Both the position numbers and the translations under genes were made by a program. Of a stretch of DNA of 64,000 bases, positions 17,871 through 26,012 are shown piece after piece. The DNA is taken from contig JANNWG010000064.1 in NCBI GenBank assembly GCA_031414695.1, positions 1 through 64,000 of the forward strand. The letters are read 5' to 3'. Position 1 is the first letter of the stretch, and every line of letters begins with the position of its first letter. The notes under the pieces are model-generated. The model was not told the DNA's origin and ran no database searches. It saw only the letters and a program-made list of their open reading frames with translations. This stretch comes from UKL13-2 sp031414695 (lineage in GTDB: Bacteria > Pseudomonadota > Gammaproteobacteria > Burkholderiales > Usitatibacteraceae).

Positions 17871-18119
17871 ATGTCTCAACTATCGCAAACTAAGACGGCA
17901 TTTGCCAACGGACGCTGCGCCGCTGCGCGTTTGCCTGTGGAAGCAGGTATTAACCCAGGTGACGAAATTAAGTTGACCGTGGTTGGCCCCGGCAAAGTGC
18001 TCATTGAGCTTGGCAATGAAATGCCAGAGTATCGCCACTTCATTACTAAGCGCAGTAAGCTGGGCAATAAAGTAACGTCTGCTATGGTGGCGAAGCTGTT
18101 GGAAGATGCTGGTTTTTGA
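17871..18119 (+). CDS. VapB-type antitoxin (AbrB/MazE-like fold)
   Basis: A small protein of 82 residues just upstream of, and overlapping, a PIN-domain toxin gene. The N-terminal half (TAFANGRCAAARLPVEAGINPGDEIKLTVVG) fits a swapped-hairpin AbrB/MazE DNA-binding domain. The C-terminal half (RHFITKRSKLGNKVTSAMVAKLLEDAGF) would be the toxin-neutralising tail. The longer frame upstream runs through repeat sequence; the ATG at 17871 has TAAGGA about 8 nt before it and starts at the conserved part, so I chose it. Such antitoxins normally repress their own promoter together with the toxin. The family call rests on context plus fold-like pattern. Confidence 0.75.
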   Translation: MSQLSQTKTAFANGRCAAARLPVEAGINPGDEIKLTVVGPGKVLIELGNEMPEYRHFITKRSKLGNKVTSAMVAKLLEDAGF

Positions 18120-18559
18120 TGCGTGCATTACTAGATGTGAATGCACTGATAGCACTCCTCGATGAAGAACATGTTCATCATCGTTTAATAATCGATTGGT
18201 TGAATCGCGCCGAACATTTAGCACACGGGTTTGCCACCTGTGCCATTACGGAGCTTGGGTTAATTCGGGTGATGAGTAGCAAAGGTTATTTCAAGCCAGT
18301 CGCACCTGAAGTTATTGCCACACAGCTTAATCGCATGACGCGCAAAGGCCACCGCTATCTTGATATTCCAGCGCCAGTTGCCAGTGCAGTCCGTTGGGCT
18401 AAAACAACAAGCCGTCAATCAACTGACGGGACGTTATTGTGTACCGCAGTGGCGCATGGCTGCCGGTTGGTGACTTTTGATGCTGGCATTACGCTACAAA
18501 ACGTAGCCTCAGCTAAACGTGAACATTTGGTTATCATTGCTACTGACGAAAAAATATGA
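18119..18559 (+). CDS. PIN-domain ribonuclease toxin (VapC family)
   Basis: A VapC-type toxin of 146 residues; such proteins are Mg-dependent RNases that cut tRNA, rRNA or mRNA. The PIN acidic residues are visible: Asp near the N-terminus in ALLDVNALIALLDEEH, Glu in CAITELGLIRVM, Asp in SRQSTDGTLLCTAVAHG, and Asp in RLVTFDAGI. The start ATG at 18119 overlaps the antitoxin stop by 1 nt (TGATG), which implies coupled translation. The pair lies between hpt and mtnP, which are usually neighbours, and is flanked by repeats, so it looks like an acquired module. Confidence 0.9.
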   Translation: MRALLDVNALIALLDEEHVHHRLIIDWLNRAEHLAHGFATCAITELGLIRVMSSKGYFKPVAPEVIATQLNRMTRKGHRYLDIPAPVASAVRWAKTTSRQSTDGTLLCTAVAHGCRLVTFDAGITLQNVASAKREHLVIIATDEKI

Positions 18560-18570
18560 ATACGTTTTAA

Positions 18571-18600
18571 TGGTCATCCCTCGGCTTCGCTCGGGAGGAC
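18571..18600. repeat. Family B half-unit
   Basis: GTCATCCCTCGGCTTCGCTC followed by GGGAGGAC matches one arm of the palindrome at 5345-5432 and can form a small hairpin by itself. It lies directly after the VapC-type gene. Confidence 0.6.
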
Positions 18601-18642
18601 AGTGTTGGTTTATTCTTGCTGTCTGTGTTCACGCTCAATTTA

Positions 18643-18710
18643 ACAAACCCTATTACCAGCTTGCAGTTTGAAGCATATATGTCACAAACTGCCCGCAAAT
18701 AAACGACTTT
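18643..18710. repeat. Family C palindrome, copy 2
   Basis: The left part ACAAACCCTATTACCAGC, then TTGCAGTTTGAAGCATAT, pairs imperfectly with GTCACAAACTGCCCGC. It aligns with the family C pattern (AAACTCGCCTATTGACGGGC ... GAAGCAT ... GCCCGCCAATATTGG). It ends 24 nt before the mtnP start, so it may sit in that gene's leader. Confidence 0.55.
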
Positions 18711-18734
18711 TACATTTAAATATCGGAGTACATT

Positions 18735-19508
18735 TTGTTAGCAATCATCGGCGGTACCGGCTTAACCAACTTACCTAATCTTGAGATTACGAAAAAAGAA
18801 ATCGTTCGCACGCCATATGGAGATCCGTCGGGCTATTTGACCTATGGTCGTATTGGCGATGCCGTGGTGGTGTTTTTAGCGCGCCATGGTTATGGACACA
18901 CGTTGCCGCCGCATGAAGTCAATTACCGAGCCAACATGTGGGCGCTACAGTCAGTCGGTGTGACGCGCGTGATGGCCGTCAATGCGGTAGGCGGTGTCGC
19001 CGCCGATATGGGGCCAGGCGTATTGTGCGTGCCCGATCAAGTGATCGACTACACCTACGGCCGTAAGCACACCTACTTTGAGGGTGATGCGCCCGTCACC
19101 CATATTGATTTTACTAATCCATACTGTAGCGTTGCGCGCCTCCTGTTGTTGGGTGCGGCAAAAGCGGTAAATGTAGCCGTGATTGATAACGGCACACTTG
19201 GCGTCACCCAAGGACCACGCCTCGAAACTCGAGCAGAAGTCTTAAAGCTCGGTCGCGATGGTTGCACCATGGTCGGCATGACCACCATGCCAGAGGCCTC
19301 GCTCGCGCGCGAGCAAAATTTATCTTACGCAACCTTGGCACTTTCAATGAATCACGCCGCTGGATTAGGCACGTCTGCTAACGGAATCAAGCTTGAGGAC
19401 GCTGACGCGGTGCTCAAAGTCGGTATGGAAAAAGTCAAAATCATTTTGGCAAAAGCTGTTGAGCTGCACGCGGCGATGCCTGCTGAAGCAAAGTCAGGTT
19501 GGAAATAA
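18735..19508 (+). CDS. mtnP: S-methyl-5'-thioinosine phosphorylase (PNP/MTAP family)
   Basis: A 257-residue phosphorylase of the MTAP/PNP family. Visible motifs: phosphate-binding IGGTGLTNL at the N-terminus, FLARHGYGHTLPPHEVNYRAN, the substrate segment GVTQGPRLETRAEV, and GCTMVGMTTMPEASLARE. In proteobacteria, members with this neighbourhood act on methylthioinosine and release hypoxanthine for Hpt; 5'-methylthioadenosine remains an alternative substrate. The start is TTG at 18735, supported by CGGAG 6 nt upstream and by the lack of any nearby ATG before the conserved N-terminus. def follows after 3 nt, so the two are co-transcribed. Confidence 0.88.
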   Translation: MLAIIGGTGLTNLPNLEITKKEIVRTPYGDPSGYLTYGRIGDAVVVFLARHGYGHTLPPHEVNYRANMWALQSVGVTRVMAVNAVGGVAADMGPGVLCVPDQVIDYTYGRKHTYFEGDAPVTHIDFTNPYCSVARLLLLGAAKAVNVAVIDNGTLGVTQGPRLETRAEVLKLGRDGCTMVGMTTMPEASLAREQNLSYATLALSMNHAAGLGTSANGIKLEDADAVLKVGMEKVKIILAKAVELHAAMPAEAKSGWK

Positions 19509-19511
19509 GTA

Positions 19512-20060
19512 ATGGCGAATGGTGCAATTCGTCCCATACTTAAAATGGGTACACCATCGTTGATGGAACCTTCGCGTGATTGGCCGATGGATGCGCTCGG
19601 TAGTGACAAATTATTCGCGCTCATTGACGACATGAAAGCCACCATGATTCACGCCCACGGTGCTGGACTCGCTGCGCCGCAGATTGGTGAAAATTGGCGT
19701 GTGGTGATATTTGAAGTCAAAGAAAATCCCCGCTATCCCGGTGTCAACGTGCCATTCACGATATTGATTAACCCCGTTATCACGCCGCTCACAATAGCGT
19801 TAGAAGATGGTTGGGAAGGCTGCCTATCCGTACCTGGTATGCGTGGTATGGTGCCCCGCGCTACCTCGATTCGTTACACCGGCGTAGACGAAAACGGCAA
19901 TACAATTGATCGCACCGTTGAAGGCTTTCACGCTCGCGTGGTGCAACATGAGTGCGATCATTTAGATGGTGTGCTGTATCCTATGCGTATGACGGACATG
20001 TCAAAATTTGGATTTACCGAAGTATTGTTTCCAGATTTGGCGCCATATGATGATGATTAA
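19512..20060 (+). CDS. def: Peptide deformylase
   Basis: Removes the formyl group from the N-terminal methionine of new proteins. All three motifs are visible: GAGLAAPQIG (about 55-64), EGCLSVPG (zinc-binding Cys) and QHECDHLDG (the two zinc His and catalytic Glu). At 182 residues the length is normal. It lies 3 nt after mtnP and is therefore probably an additional def paralogue rather than the def-fmt copy; that second copy is not in this window. Confidence 0.95.
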   Translation: MANGAIRPILKMGTPSLMEPSRDWPMDALGSDKLFALIDDMKATMIHAHGAGLAAPQIGENWRVVIFEVKENPRYPGVNVPFTILINPVITPLTIALEDGWEGCLSVPGMRGMVPRATSIRYTGVDENGNTIDRTVEGFHARVVQHECDHLDGVLYPMRMTDMSKFGFTEVLFPDLAPYDDD

Positions 20061-20084
20061 ATTTAATGCTGACGAGAGCTGACA

Positions 20085-20504
20085 ATGAACGAGCCAAATA
20101 ATCCCTACGCCTCACCAACCGCAACTGCGGCACCACCAAACCTGCAAGAACGTGATTTGTCAGGCGAAAAAAACACCCTACAATTACTTTACATCCTCCA
20201 CGGTATTGCACCGTTTACCCTATACATTTTGGCAATTGTCGCGATGGTAGTCGGCGCGATTAAAAGTGACGACGTGCGCGGCACTTGGCTCGATACCCAT
20301 TACAGCTGGCTTTCGCGCACATTTTGGTTCGGCCTATTGTGGTGGCTGCTCGCGTGGGGCGTGTTTTGGGTGCTTGGATTACTCACGCTCGGTATTGGTA
20401 TGGTGGTGCTCTGGATACTGCCTTTCGGCGTATTCGCGTGGTATCTCTACCGCGTTATTATTGGTTGGGTAAAACTAAATGACAATAAGACGGTGGGTAC
20501 GTAG
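20085..20504 (+). CDS. Small membrane protein, DUF4870-like
   Basis: A 139-residue protein with a Pro/Ala-rich, hydrophilic N-terminus (NEPNNPYASPTATAAPPNLQ) and three predicted transmembrane helices: about 45-65 (LHGIAPFTLYILAIVAMVVG), 80-105 (FWFGLLWWLLAWGVFWVLGL) and 107-125 (LGIGMVVLWILPFGVFAWYL). The pattern, with a THYSWLSRTFWFG segment between helices, fits the DUF4870 group of unknown function. The start ATG at 20085 is 24 nt after def, so it may be the last gene of that operon. It converges with glnD, 19 nt away. Confidence 0.7.
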   Translation: MNEPNNPYASPTATAAPPNLQERDLSGEKNTLQLLYILHGIAPFTLYILAIVAMVVGAIKSDDVRGTWLDTHYSWLSRTFWFGLLWWLLAWGVFWVLGLLTLGIGMVVLWILPFGVFAWYLYRVIIGWVKLNDNKTVGT

Positions 20505-20523
20505 GGTTTTCGCCACGACTACA

Positions 20524-23073
20524 TTAGCTAACTAATAGGCTAATCTTCTCGGTCAGCGCCGTTGCTGCCGCTTGCTTATTTAGCGTTTTACCTTCAATAA
20601 TAAATACGTCTTCGGCGCGCGAGCCAAGCGTCGTGATGCGTGCGTCGTGGACGTTGATCGTAGACTCCAGCAGCACGCGGGCAATGCCTGATAGTAGGCC
20701 GGGACGGTCAGTACAGATAATGCTAAGTTCATGATGACGCGCGTCACGCGTTTCTCGCAGTGTGACTTCCGGCTTAAGTGGAAAGTGCTTGGCTTGACGC
20801 GCGATTCGTGCGGTAGAGGCGCTCGGTAAAGTCGGGGTGATAATGGCGTCGGTTAAGTCACGTTCAATTTTTTTAAGCGTTGTTGTACTGTCACGCAAAA
20901 GCTTTGTTTTAGGTACAACTAAAAACGTATCAAGCGCAAAGGCATGTTTAGTCGTGTAAACACGCGCGCTAACAATGTCGAACTGCAACCGCTCAAGAGC
21001 CGTGGTGATGCGTGCAAATAAACCAGTTCGATCTTTCGCCATGACTAGGACTTCAAATAATTCGCTAGATGGGTCTGCCTTTACCAGTACACGCGGCGCC
21101 ACGGGCGTGATGTCTTCGCCGATCACTTCAGCGTGCCAGGTTAAATCATCAATATCAAAACGCTGAAAATAACGATCATCCACCACAGACCAGATGGTTG
21201 GGGCAATACCGGTGCCAAGTTTAGCCAATGTATCGCGGCGTTTGTAGTCGAGCCAATGCAAATTAACCGCACTGTCGCCACGTAATAATCGCTGCGTGGC
21301 GCGAAATAATTCTTCAAGTAATCGGGCTTTCCAGCCATTCCATACATGCGGGCTAGTGCCACGTATATCAGCGACTGTTAATAAATAGAGTGCAATCAGT
21401 CTGCGCTCGGTGACCACGCGAGTGGCGAATTGGGCAATGATTTCAGGGTCACTCAGATCTTGTTTTTGCGCGGTGGAAGACATGACCAAATGCATCTCGA
21501 CCAGCCAGGCGACAAATTCACCATCGGCTGCGGGCAAGCCGAGTTGTTTACAAAAACGTCGCGCGTCATTCATGCCGAGTGCGGAATGATCGCCACCGCG
21601 ACCTTTAGCGATGTCGTGAAATAGACAGGCTAAGTAAAGTAAATGCACATCGTCAAATTCACGCGCGAGCGCGTGGCAAAACGGAAACTCATGCGCAAAG
21701 CGCGGCAGTACCAAGCGCCGCATATTTCTGAGCACCATCAAGATATGTTCATCAACGGTATAGACGTGAAATAAATCATGCTGCATTTGCCCGACGATGC
21801 GGCCAAAGGCCGGCAGGTAGCGCCCCAATATGCCGTAGCGGCTCATGCGTCTTAAGGTAAATGATAGACGCTCACTTTTGAGTATGTCCAAAAATAATTG
21901 ATTGATGATTGGGTCAGCTCGAAATGCAGCGCCAAGATGCGGCACTTCGCGCCATAGCGCGCGTAAGGTGTCTGCGGCAAAAAATTCAGCAGCGGGCGTT
22001 TTTTGTAGCGCTAAAAATGCGCGAAAAATGCTACTTGGATCGCGCTTAAAAATTCGCACATCCACTGCGGCGATATTACCGTTGACGCATTCAAAATCGT
22101 CGTCAATTTTTCTCACGACACTACGCTTTGGCGCATGGATGCGTTCACTCAAATTAGCCAGCAATATTGAATTGAGCTGCCAAATAATTTTGGCCGATAA
22201 ATAATAGCGGCGCATTAAAACTTCCGAGGCACGCTTGTTACGCGTTTGCTTGAGTTTGAGCTGTTCGGCTAACGCTGTTTGGTGATCGAACACCAGCCTA
22301 TCTTCACGTCGTCCGGCGAGTAGATGTAGGCGAATACGTAAATCAATTAACACGCGACGATGTTTGGCGGCAAGTGTTGCCTCGTCTTTGGTGATGAGAT
22401 CGTTGGCAGCTAAGCTCGTCCAGTCATTACCTAAATTTGATGCGCGCGAAATCCACAATACGGTTTGTAAATCGCGTAGTCCGCCAGGGCTTTCTTTGAT
22501 ATTGGGCTCTAAGTTAAGCGCAACATCGTTATGTCGCGCATGACGACGATGTTGCTCATTGATTTTTGCAGCTAAAAATGTAGTGATGATGCGAGCTTGT
22601 TTCAGCGCGCTGATACACACTACACTCAATGCGGTATCGCCCCAAATACAGCGTGCCTCTAACATGCTGGTATCAACTGTCACATCTTTGTTGGCCTCTA
22701 CGATGCATTCTTCAATTGTTCTTACTGAGATGCCAGGCTCTAAGCCGACATCCCACAATAGCGTTACGAACGCTTCAATAGCTTGATTCGCCTCTAAGGT
22801 GGTGTCAGGTAATAGCACCAATACATCAACGTCTGATGATGGAAATAAATAGCCACGCCCGTAGCCACCCACAGCCAGTAGTGCAACGCTATCGGGTAAA
22901 CCAATATCGTCTGCTATGTGGCTGATTACGTCATCAACGAGTGCCGCGTGCGCACGCAGATAGCGATCTGGTTGTGGGCGATTTTGGTAAGAGGTTGCTA
23001 AGGCTTGTCGTGCAGAGCTTAACCAATCACGAATGGATTTCACGTAGGCCAAGCGGGTAGTGGCATCCGTCAT
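20524..23073 (-). CDS. glnD: Bifunctional [protein-PII] uridylyltransferase / uridylyl-removing enzyme
   Basis: The 849-residue nitrogen sensor that adds UMP to PII proteins when glutamine is low and removes it when glutamine is high. Domain order: nucleotidyltransferase with GGYGRGYLFPSSDVDVL (residues 69-85), the GlnD helical region (NIKESPGGLRDLQTVLW), an HD hydrolase domain with LFHDIAKGRGGDHS (about 490), and two C-terminal ACT domains (EVLVMAKDRTGLFARI; LSIICTDRPGLLSGIARVL) that bind glutamine. Start ATG at 23073. It follows map by 31 nt on the same strand, the usual map-glnD arrangement. Confidence 0.97.
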   Translation of the reverse strand: MTDATTRLAYVKSIRDWLSSARQALATSYQNRPQPDRYLRAHAALVDDVISHIADDIGLPDSVALLAVGGYGRGYLFPSSDVDVLVLLPDTTLEANQAIEAFVTLLWDVGLEPGISVRTIEECIVEANKDVTVDTSMLEARCIWGDTALSVVCISALKQARIITTFLAAKINEQHRRHARHNDVALNLEPNIKESPGGLRDLQTVLWISRASNLGNDWTSLAANDLITKDEATLAAKHRRVLIDLRIRLHLLAGRREDRLVFDHQTALAEQLKLKQTRNKRASEVLMRRYYLSAKIIWQLNSILLANLSERIHAPKRSVVRKIDDDFECVNGNIAAVDVRIFKRDPSSIFRAFLALQKTPAAEFFAADTLRALWREVPHLGAAFRADPIINQLFLDILKSERLSFTLRRMSRYGILGRYLPAFGRIVGQMQHDLFHVYTVDEHILMVLRNMRRLVLPRFAHEFPFCHALAREFDDVHLLYLACLFHDIAKGRGGDHSALGMNDARRFCKQLGLPAADGEFVAWLVEMHLVMSSTAQKQDLSDPEIIAQFATRVVTERRLIALYLLTVADIRGTSPHVWNGWKARLLEELFRATQRLLRGDSAVNLHWLDYKRRDTLAKLGTGIAPTIWSVVDDRYFQRFDIDDLTWHAEVIGEDITPVAPRVLVKADPSSELFEVLVMAKDRTGLFARITTALERLQFDIVSARVYTTKHAFALDTFLVVPKTKLLRDSTTTLKKIERDLTDAIITPTLPSASTARIARQAKHFPLKPEVTLRETRDARHHELSIICTDRPGLLSGIARVLLESTINVHDARITTLGSRAEDVFIIEGKTLNKQAAATALTEKISLLVS

Positions 23074-23104
23074 GGCTTAAAAATTTGCAGGACGATTGCA
23101 AAAA

Positions 23105-23914
23105 CTACGCGGCGAGCTGCAAATGCTTTGGCATTGCTGGCGCACCCGCTGAGGTAGTTAGCACCTCAAAACTAGTATTAGTCACCAGCACCGTATGTTC
23201 CCACTGTGCGGATAAGCTATGGTCAGCGGTGACAACTGTCCAGCCATCGCCCAACATGCGAATGTCTTTTTTACCTGCGTTAATCATTGGCTCAACGGTA
23301 AAAATCATGCCCGCTTTCAGTGTCATGCCTTGGCCTGGTTTGCCGTAATGCAATATCTGCGGCTCTTCGTGAAATTTAGTGCCGATTCCGTGGCCGCAAA
23401 ATTCGCGCACCACGCTAAAACTATTCGCTTCTGCAAAGACTTGTATTGCGTGACCGATATCGCCAATCGTCGCACCGGGCCTCACCTGGCTGATGCCACG
23501 CCACATCGCTTCATAAGTCGTCTCGCATAAGCGCTTAGCCTGAATGGATGGCTCGCCAATGGTAAACATGCGGCTCGTATCACCGTGATAACCATCTTTA
23601 ATCACGGTCACATCAATATTGATCACATCACCATGCTTCAATATTTTGTCGCCGGGAATACCATGGCAGACTTGATGATTAACGGAAGTGCAAAGTGAAG
23701 CGGGATAAGGCTTATGCCCCGGCGGCGCATAGCCGAGCGTGGCAGGAATAGTGTGTTGCACATTGACCATATAGTCATGGCATAACTTATCGATTTTGCC
23801 CGTGGTAATACCCGCTTTGACAAAGGGCGTGATGTAGTCGAGCACTTCGGATGCTAGGCGGCCTGCGACACGCATTTTTGCGATGTCTATTTCGGTTTTG
23901 AGAGATACGTTCAT
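23105..23914 (-). CDS. map: Methionine aminopeptidase, type I
   Basis: Removes the N-terminal methionine after deformylation. The 269-residue protein shows the type I fold and all five metal ligands: NHQVCHGIP, DVINIDVTVIKDGYHGDTSRMF (two Asp), GHGIGTKFHEEP (His), FTVEPMINAG (Glu) and QWEHTVLVT (Glu). The start is ATG at 23914. It is first in the map-glnD unit and divergent from the accessory genes that separate it from rpsB. In many betaproteobacteria map lies directly beside rpsB, with the two divergent. Confidence 0.96.
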   Translation of the reverse strand: MNVSLKTEIDIAKMRVAGRLASEVLDYITPFVKAGITTGKIDKLCHDYMVNVQHTIPATLGYAPPGHKPYPASLCTSVNHQVCHGIPGDKILKHGDVINIDVTVIKDGYHGDTSRMFTIGEPSIQAKRLCETTYEAMWRGISQVRPGATIGDIGHAIQVFAEANSFSVVREFCGHGIGTKFHEEPQILHYGKPGQGMTLKAGMIFTVEPMINAGKKDIRMLGDGWTVVTADHSLSAQWEHTVLVTNTSFEVLTTSAGAPAMPKHLQLAA

Positions 23915-23974
23915 AGGTTGTGAGTATAACAGGGCAGGTCTGGCGCTGTCATGAGCGTGCTTTATTAAAAGTTG

Positions 23975-24042
23975 TAACTCGTCTATTGGCGGGTATTTTG
24001 GAGCAATAGTGCTCTGAAACGCCTGCCATTATTGGTGTTTTA
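23975..24042. repeat. Family C palindrome, copy 3
   Basis: AACTCGTCTATTGGCGGGTA, then TTTTGGAGCAATAGTGCTCTGAAACG, then CCTGCCATTATTGGTGTTT. Outer arms (CTATTGGCGGG / CCTGCCATTATTGG) and an inner hairpin GAGCA/TGCTC are visible. It lies between map and the NIPSNAP gene. The remaining 23915-24159 region holds nothing else I can name. Confidence 0.75.
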
Positions 24043-24159
24043 ATTTCGGTATTCATAGTGGGATGAAGCTTAGCTTACGTTAATACTTCGGTACACAGCG
24101 AAGCAACAAGTTACTTGCCTATGTATGATTCTTCTATCGACATGAATGTGAAACCCAAT

Positions 24160-24498
24160 ATGACAATTACCTGTTTTATCCGCTATCAAATTGACCCTTT
24201 TCAACGCACGCTATTCAAGCAATATGCTGAAAACTGGACATCCATAATTCCTCGTTGCGGCGGGGATTTAATAGGCTATTTTCTGCCGCACGAGGGCACG
24301 AATAACATTGCTTGGGGTTTAATTTCATTCGCCAGCTTGGCTGATTATGAAGCGTATCGGATACGGCTGAAGGGCGATATGGAAGGCCAAGCCAATTTTG
24401 ATTGGGCACAAAAAAATAAATTTATCCTCTCTGAGGAGAGAACTTTTCTTGAAAACGTAAATAATGTGGCAACGCCCAAATGGGAGCACAGTCAATGA
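24160..24498 (+). CDS. NIPSNAP family protein
   Basis: A protein of 112 residues with the ferredoxin-like NIPSNAP pattern: MTITCFIRYQIDPFQRTLFK at the start, GGDLIGYFLPHEGTNNIAWGL in the middle and DYEAYRIRLKGD near the end. The biochemical role of bacterial NIPSNAPs is not known. The frame extends further upstream (ATG at 24121 or 24142), but family proteins begin close to the ATG at 24160, so I chose it; no start has a strong ribosome site. It overlaps the ABM gene by 4 nt (ATGA), in an apparent three-gene operon ending with an ArsR-type regulator. Confidence 0.8.
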   Translation: MTITCFIRYQIDPFQRTLFKQYAENWTSIIPRCGGDLIGYFLPHEGTNNIAWGLISFASLADYEAYRIRLKGDMEGQANFDWAQKNKFILSEERTFLENVNNVATPKWEHSQ

Positions 24499-24878
24499 TA
24501 GCGGTCATATTTGAAGTAGAGCTGGCTAGCAATGGGCACGATTCCTACCTTGCACATGCAGCGCGATTAAGACCGCTGTTAGCAGAAGTCGATGGCTTCA
24601 TTTCCGTTGAACGATTTCAGAGTCTCAATAAACCCTCGAAACTTGTCTCATTATCTTTTTGGCGCGATGAGGCGGCAGTTAGTGCCTGGCGCGAACATGC
24701 AGAACATCGCAATACGCAGGCTGCGGGGCGCGCTGGGATATTTGAAGATTATCGATTACGTGTCGCTCACGTGGTACGTGATTATGGGCAATACGAGCGT
24801 AGCGAGGCGCCGCCATTTCATGCGCCGATTGCACGAGACCCGCAACGTTGTCCTCTGTTGCCGCCATTTTCGTTATGA
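24495..24878 (+). CDS. Antibiotic biosynthesis monooxygenase (ABM) domain protein
   Basis: 127 residues with one ABM-type ferredoxin-like domain: MIAVIFEVELASNGHDSYLA, EVDGFISVERFQS, LVSLSFWRDEAAVSAWREHA and EHRNTQAAGRAGIFEDYRLRV follow the family pattern. ABM proteins act as small cofactor-free oxygenases or as heme- or aldehyde-handling proteins; the substrate here is unknown. The start ATG at 24495 overlaps the preceding stop (ATGA), and its own stop overlaps the next start (ATGA at 24875), so the three genes are translationally coupled. Confidence 0.85.
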   Translation: MIAVIFEVELASNGHDSYLAHAARLRPLLAEVDGFISVERFQSLNKPSKLVSLSFWRDEAAVSAWREHAEHRNTQAAGRAGIFEDYRLRVAHVVRDYGQYERSEAPPFHAPIARDPQRCPLLPPFSL

Positions 24879-25588
24879 CAAACCGCGTCATTGAGCCTCG
24901 TTTTGCGCGCGTAGCCACAATGATTGGCAATCCAACGCGCGCCAGTATGCTCGCCCGCCTATTAGACGGTAGGCATTACACAGCAACTGAGTTAGCACTT
25001 CACGCGGGCGTGTCACCACCAACGGCATCTGAGCACTTGAAGCTGCTCGTAGAAGAAAATTTGCTGCGCGTTCGTGCGCAAGGGCGACACCGCTACTTCA
25101 CACTAGCAGACGGCAATGTTGGGCATGTGCTGGAATCCCTCATGCGCCTAGCGGATGCCACATCGCCGCAAGTCGCACTGCCAGAAACCATACGCTGGCA
25201 AGCGCCTGATAGGAAATCTCTGCGCCATGCACGTACGTGCTATGGACATCTTGCGGGCGAACTTGGTGTGCGATTGTGTGAATGTTTTGTATCGCAAGGC
25301 TGGGTACATGTGCGAGAGGCAGGTGACCATGAATATCAACTCAACGATACGGGCAAAGAAAAACTCAAGGCATTGGGTATAGCAAGCGATGACATCAACT
25401 CAAAAAACAAACGATTACTTTATGCGTGCCTAGATTGGTCAGAGCGACGTGACCACTTTGCAGGCGAGCTTGCCATCGCGATGCTAGATAAATTTATAGA
25501 GCGTGGCTGGTTGAAGCGCTCAGTTGACTCTCGCGTATTGACATTGACGACGAAAGGCGAAGGACAGTTTGAACATTTTTTGCAGTAA
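24875..25588 (+). CDS. ArsR-family winged-helix regulator with C-terminal extension
   Basis: 237 residues. The N-terminal roughly 90 residues form an ArsR-type winged helix: ARVATMIGNPTRASMLARLL, recognition helix region VSPPTASEHLKLLVEENLLR and wing RAQGRHRYFTLAD. The metal-binding ELCVCDL motif of ArsR/SmtB is absent, so it is probably not a metal sensor. The C-terminal 130 residues contain a winged-helix-like segment of their own (WVHVREAGDHEYQLNDTGKE; WLKRSVDSRVLTLTTKGEGQ). It is the last gene of the NIPSNAP-ABM-ArsR set and probably regulates it. Confidence 0.85.
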   Translation: MTNRVIEPRFARVATMIGNPTRASMLARLLDGRHYTATELALHAGVSPPTASEHLKLLVEENLLRVRAQGRHRYFTLADGNVGHVLESLMRLADATSPQVALPETIRWQAPDRKSLRHARTCYGHLAGELGVRLCECFVSQGWVHVREAGDHEYQLNDTGKEKLKALGIASDDINSKNKRLLYACLDWSERRDHFAGELAIAMLDKFIERGWLKRSVDSRVLTLTTKGEGQFEHFLQ

Positions 25589-25600
25589 CGTAATCAGGGT

Positions 25601-25847
25601 GTGCGAAAGAGTAAATCAGAGGACGCATTCAAGCTTGATCGCACATTCATTTATTTTGCAGCCTTATTTTGCAGCCTGCAAGAATCATATCGGTATCTAT
25701 CCGCCATTGAAGGCAGACAAAGCCCTCACGGACGCATTGCTGCTGTACGCGGGCGAAAAAGGCAATTTGAAATTCCCTCTCGATCAACTAATACCTTACG
25801 AGCTAATTCTTCGCGTGGTAGTTGCGCTGGCGAAACAGTACGACTGA
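25601..25847 (+). pseudogene. Frameshifted, 5'-truncated remnant of a DUF1801 (YdhG-like) gene
   Basis: Two overlapping frames together encode the C-terminal two thirds of a DUF1801 protein. The first frame (from 25601) reads AFKLDRTFIYFAA; the second reads ACKNHIGIYPPLKADKALTD, then LLLYAGEKGNLKFPLDQLIP and YELILRVVVALAKQYD, ending at a stop at 25847. The break falls in a perfect 13-bp tandem duplication (25651-25676). Deleting one copy restores one continuous frame, FIYFAACKNHIGIYP, as in the family. About 50 N-terminal residues are missing as well. So this is a decayed gene, inactivated by truncation and duplication. Confidence 0.8.
25651..25676 (+). repeat. 13-bp perfect tandem duplication causing the DUF1801 frameshift
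   Basis: TTATTTTGCAGCC occurs at 25651-25663 and again at 25664-25676 with no change. Thirteen is not a multiple of three, so the second copy shifts the frame. Confidence 0.95.
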
Positions 25848-25944
25848 GCTTTAACGCCAATCCGCCTCGATGTACGATGTAATTAGTAAAGGCGGACTGT
25901 TTTCATCTGACCACAGACAAATTTACCTAAATAGGCTAACCAAC

Positions 25945-26012
25945 AAACTCGCCTATTGACGGGCAGTTTGGAGCAAATATTTCTCGAAATAGCCGTCAAT
26001 AATAGGGTTTTA
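25945..26012. repeat. Family C palindrome, copy 4
   Basis: AAACTCGCCTATTGACGGGC, AGTTTGGAGCAAATATTTCTCGAAAT, AGCCGTCAATAATAGGGTTT. The outer arms CTATTGACGG / CCGTCAATAATAG are strongly complementary. It lies in the 600-bp stretch 25848-26447, which otherwise holds the DUF1801 remnant's 3' flank, no credible gene, and the rpsB promoter. Confidence 0.8.
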
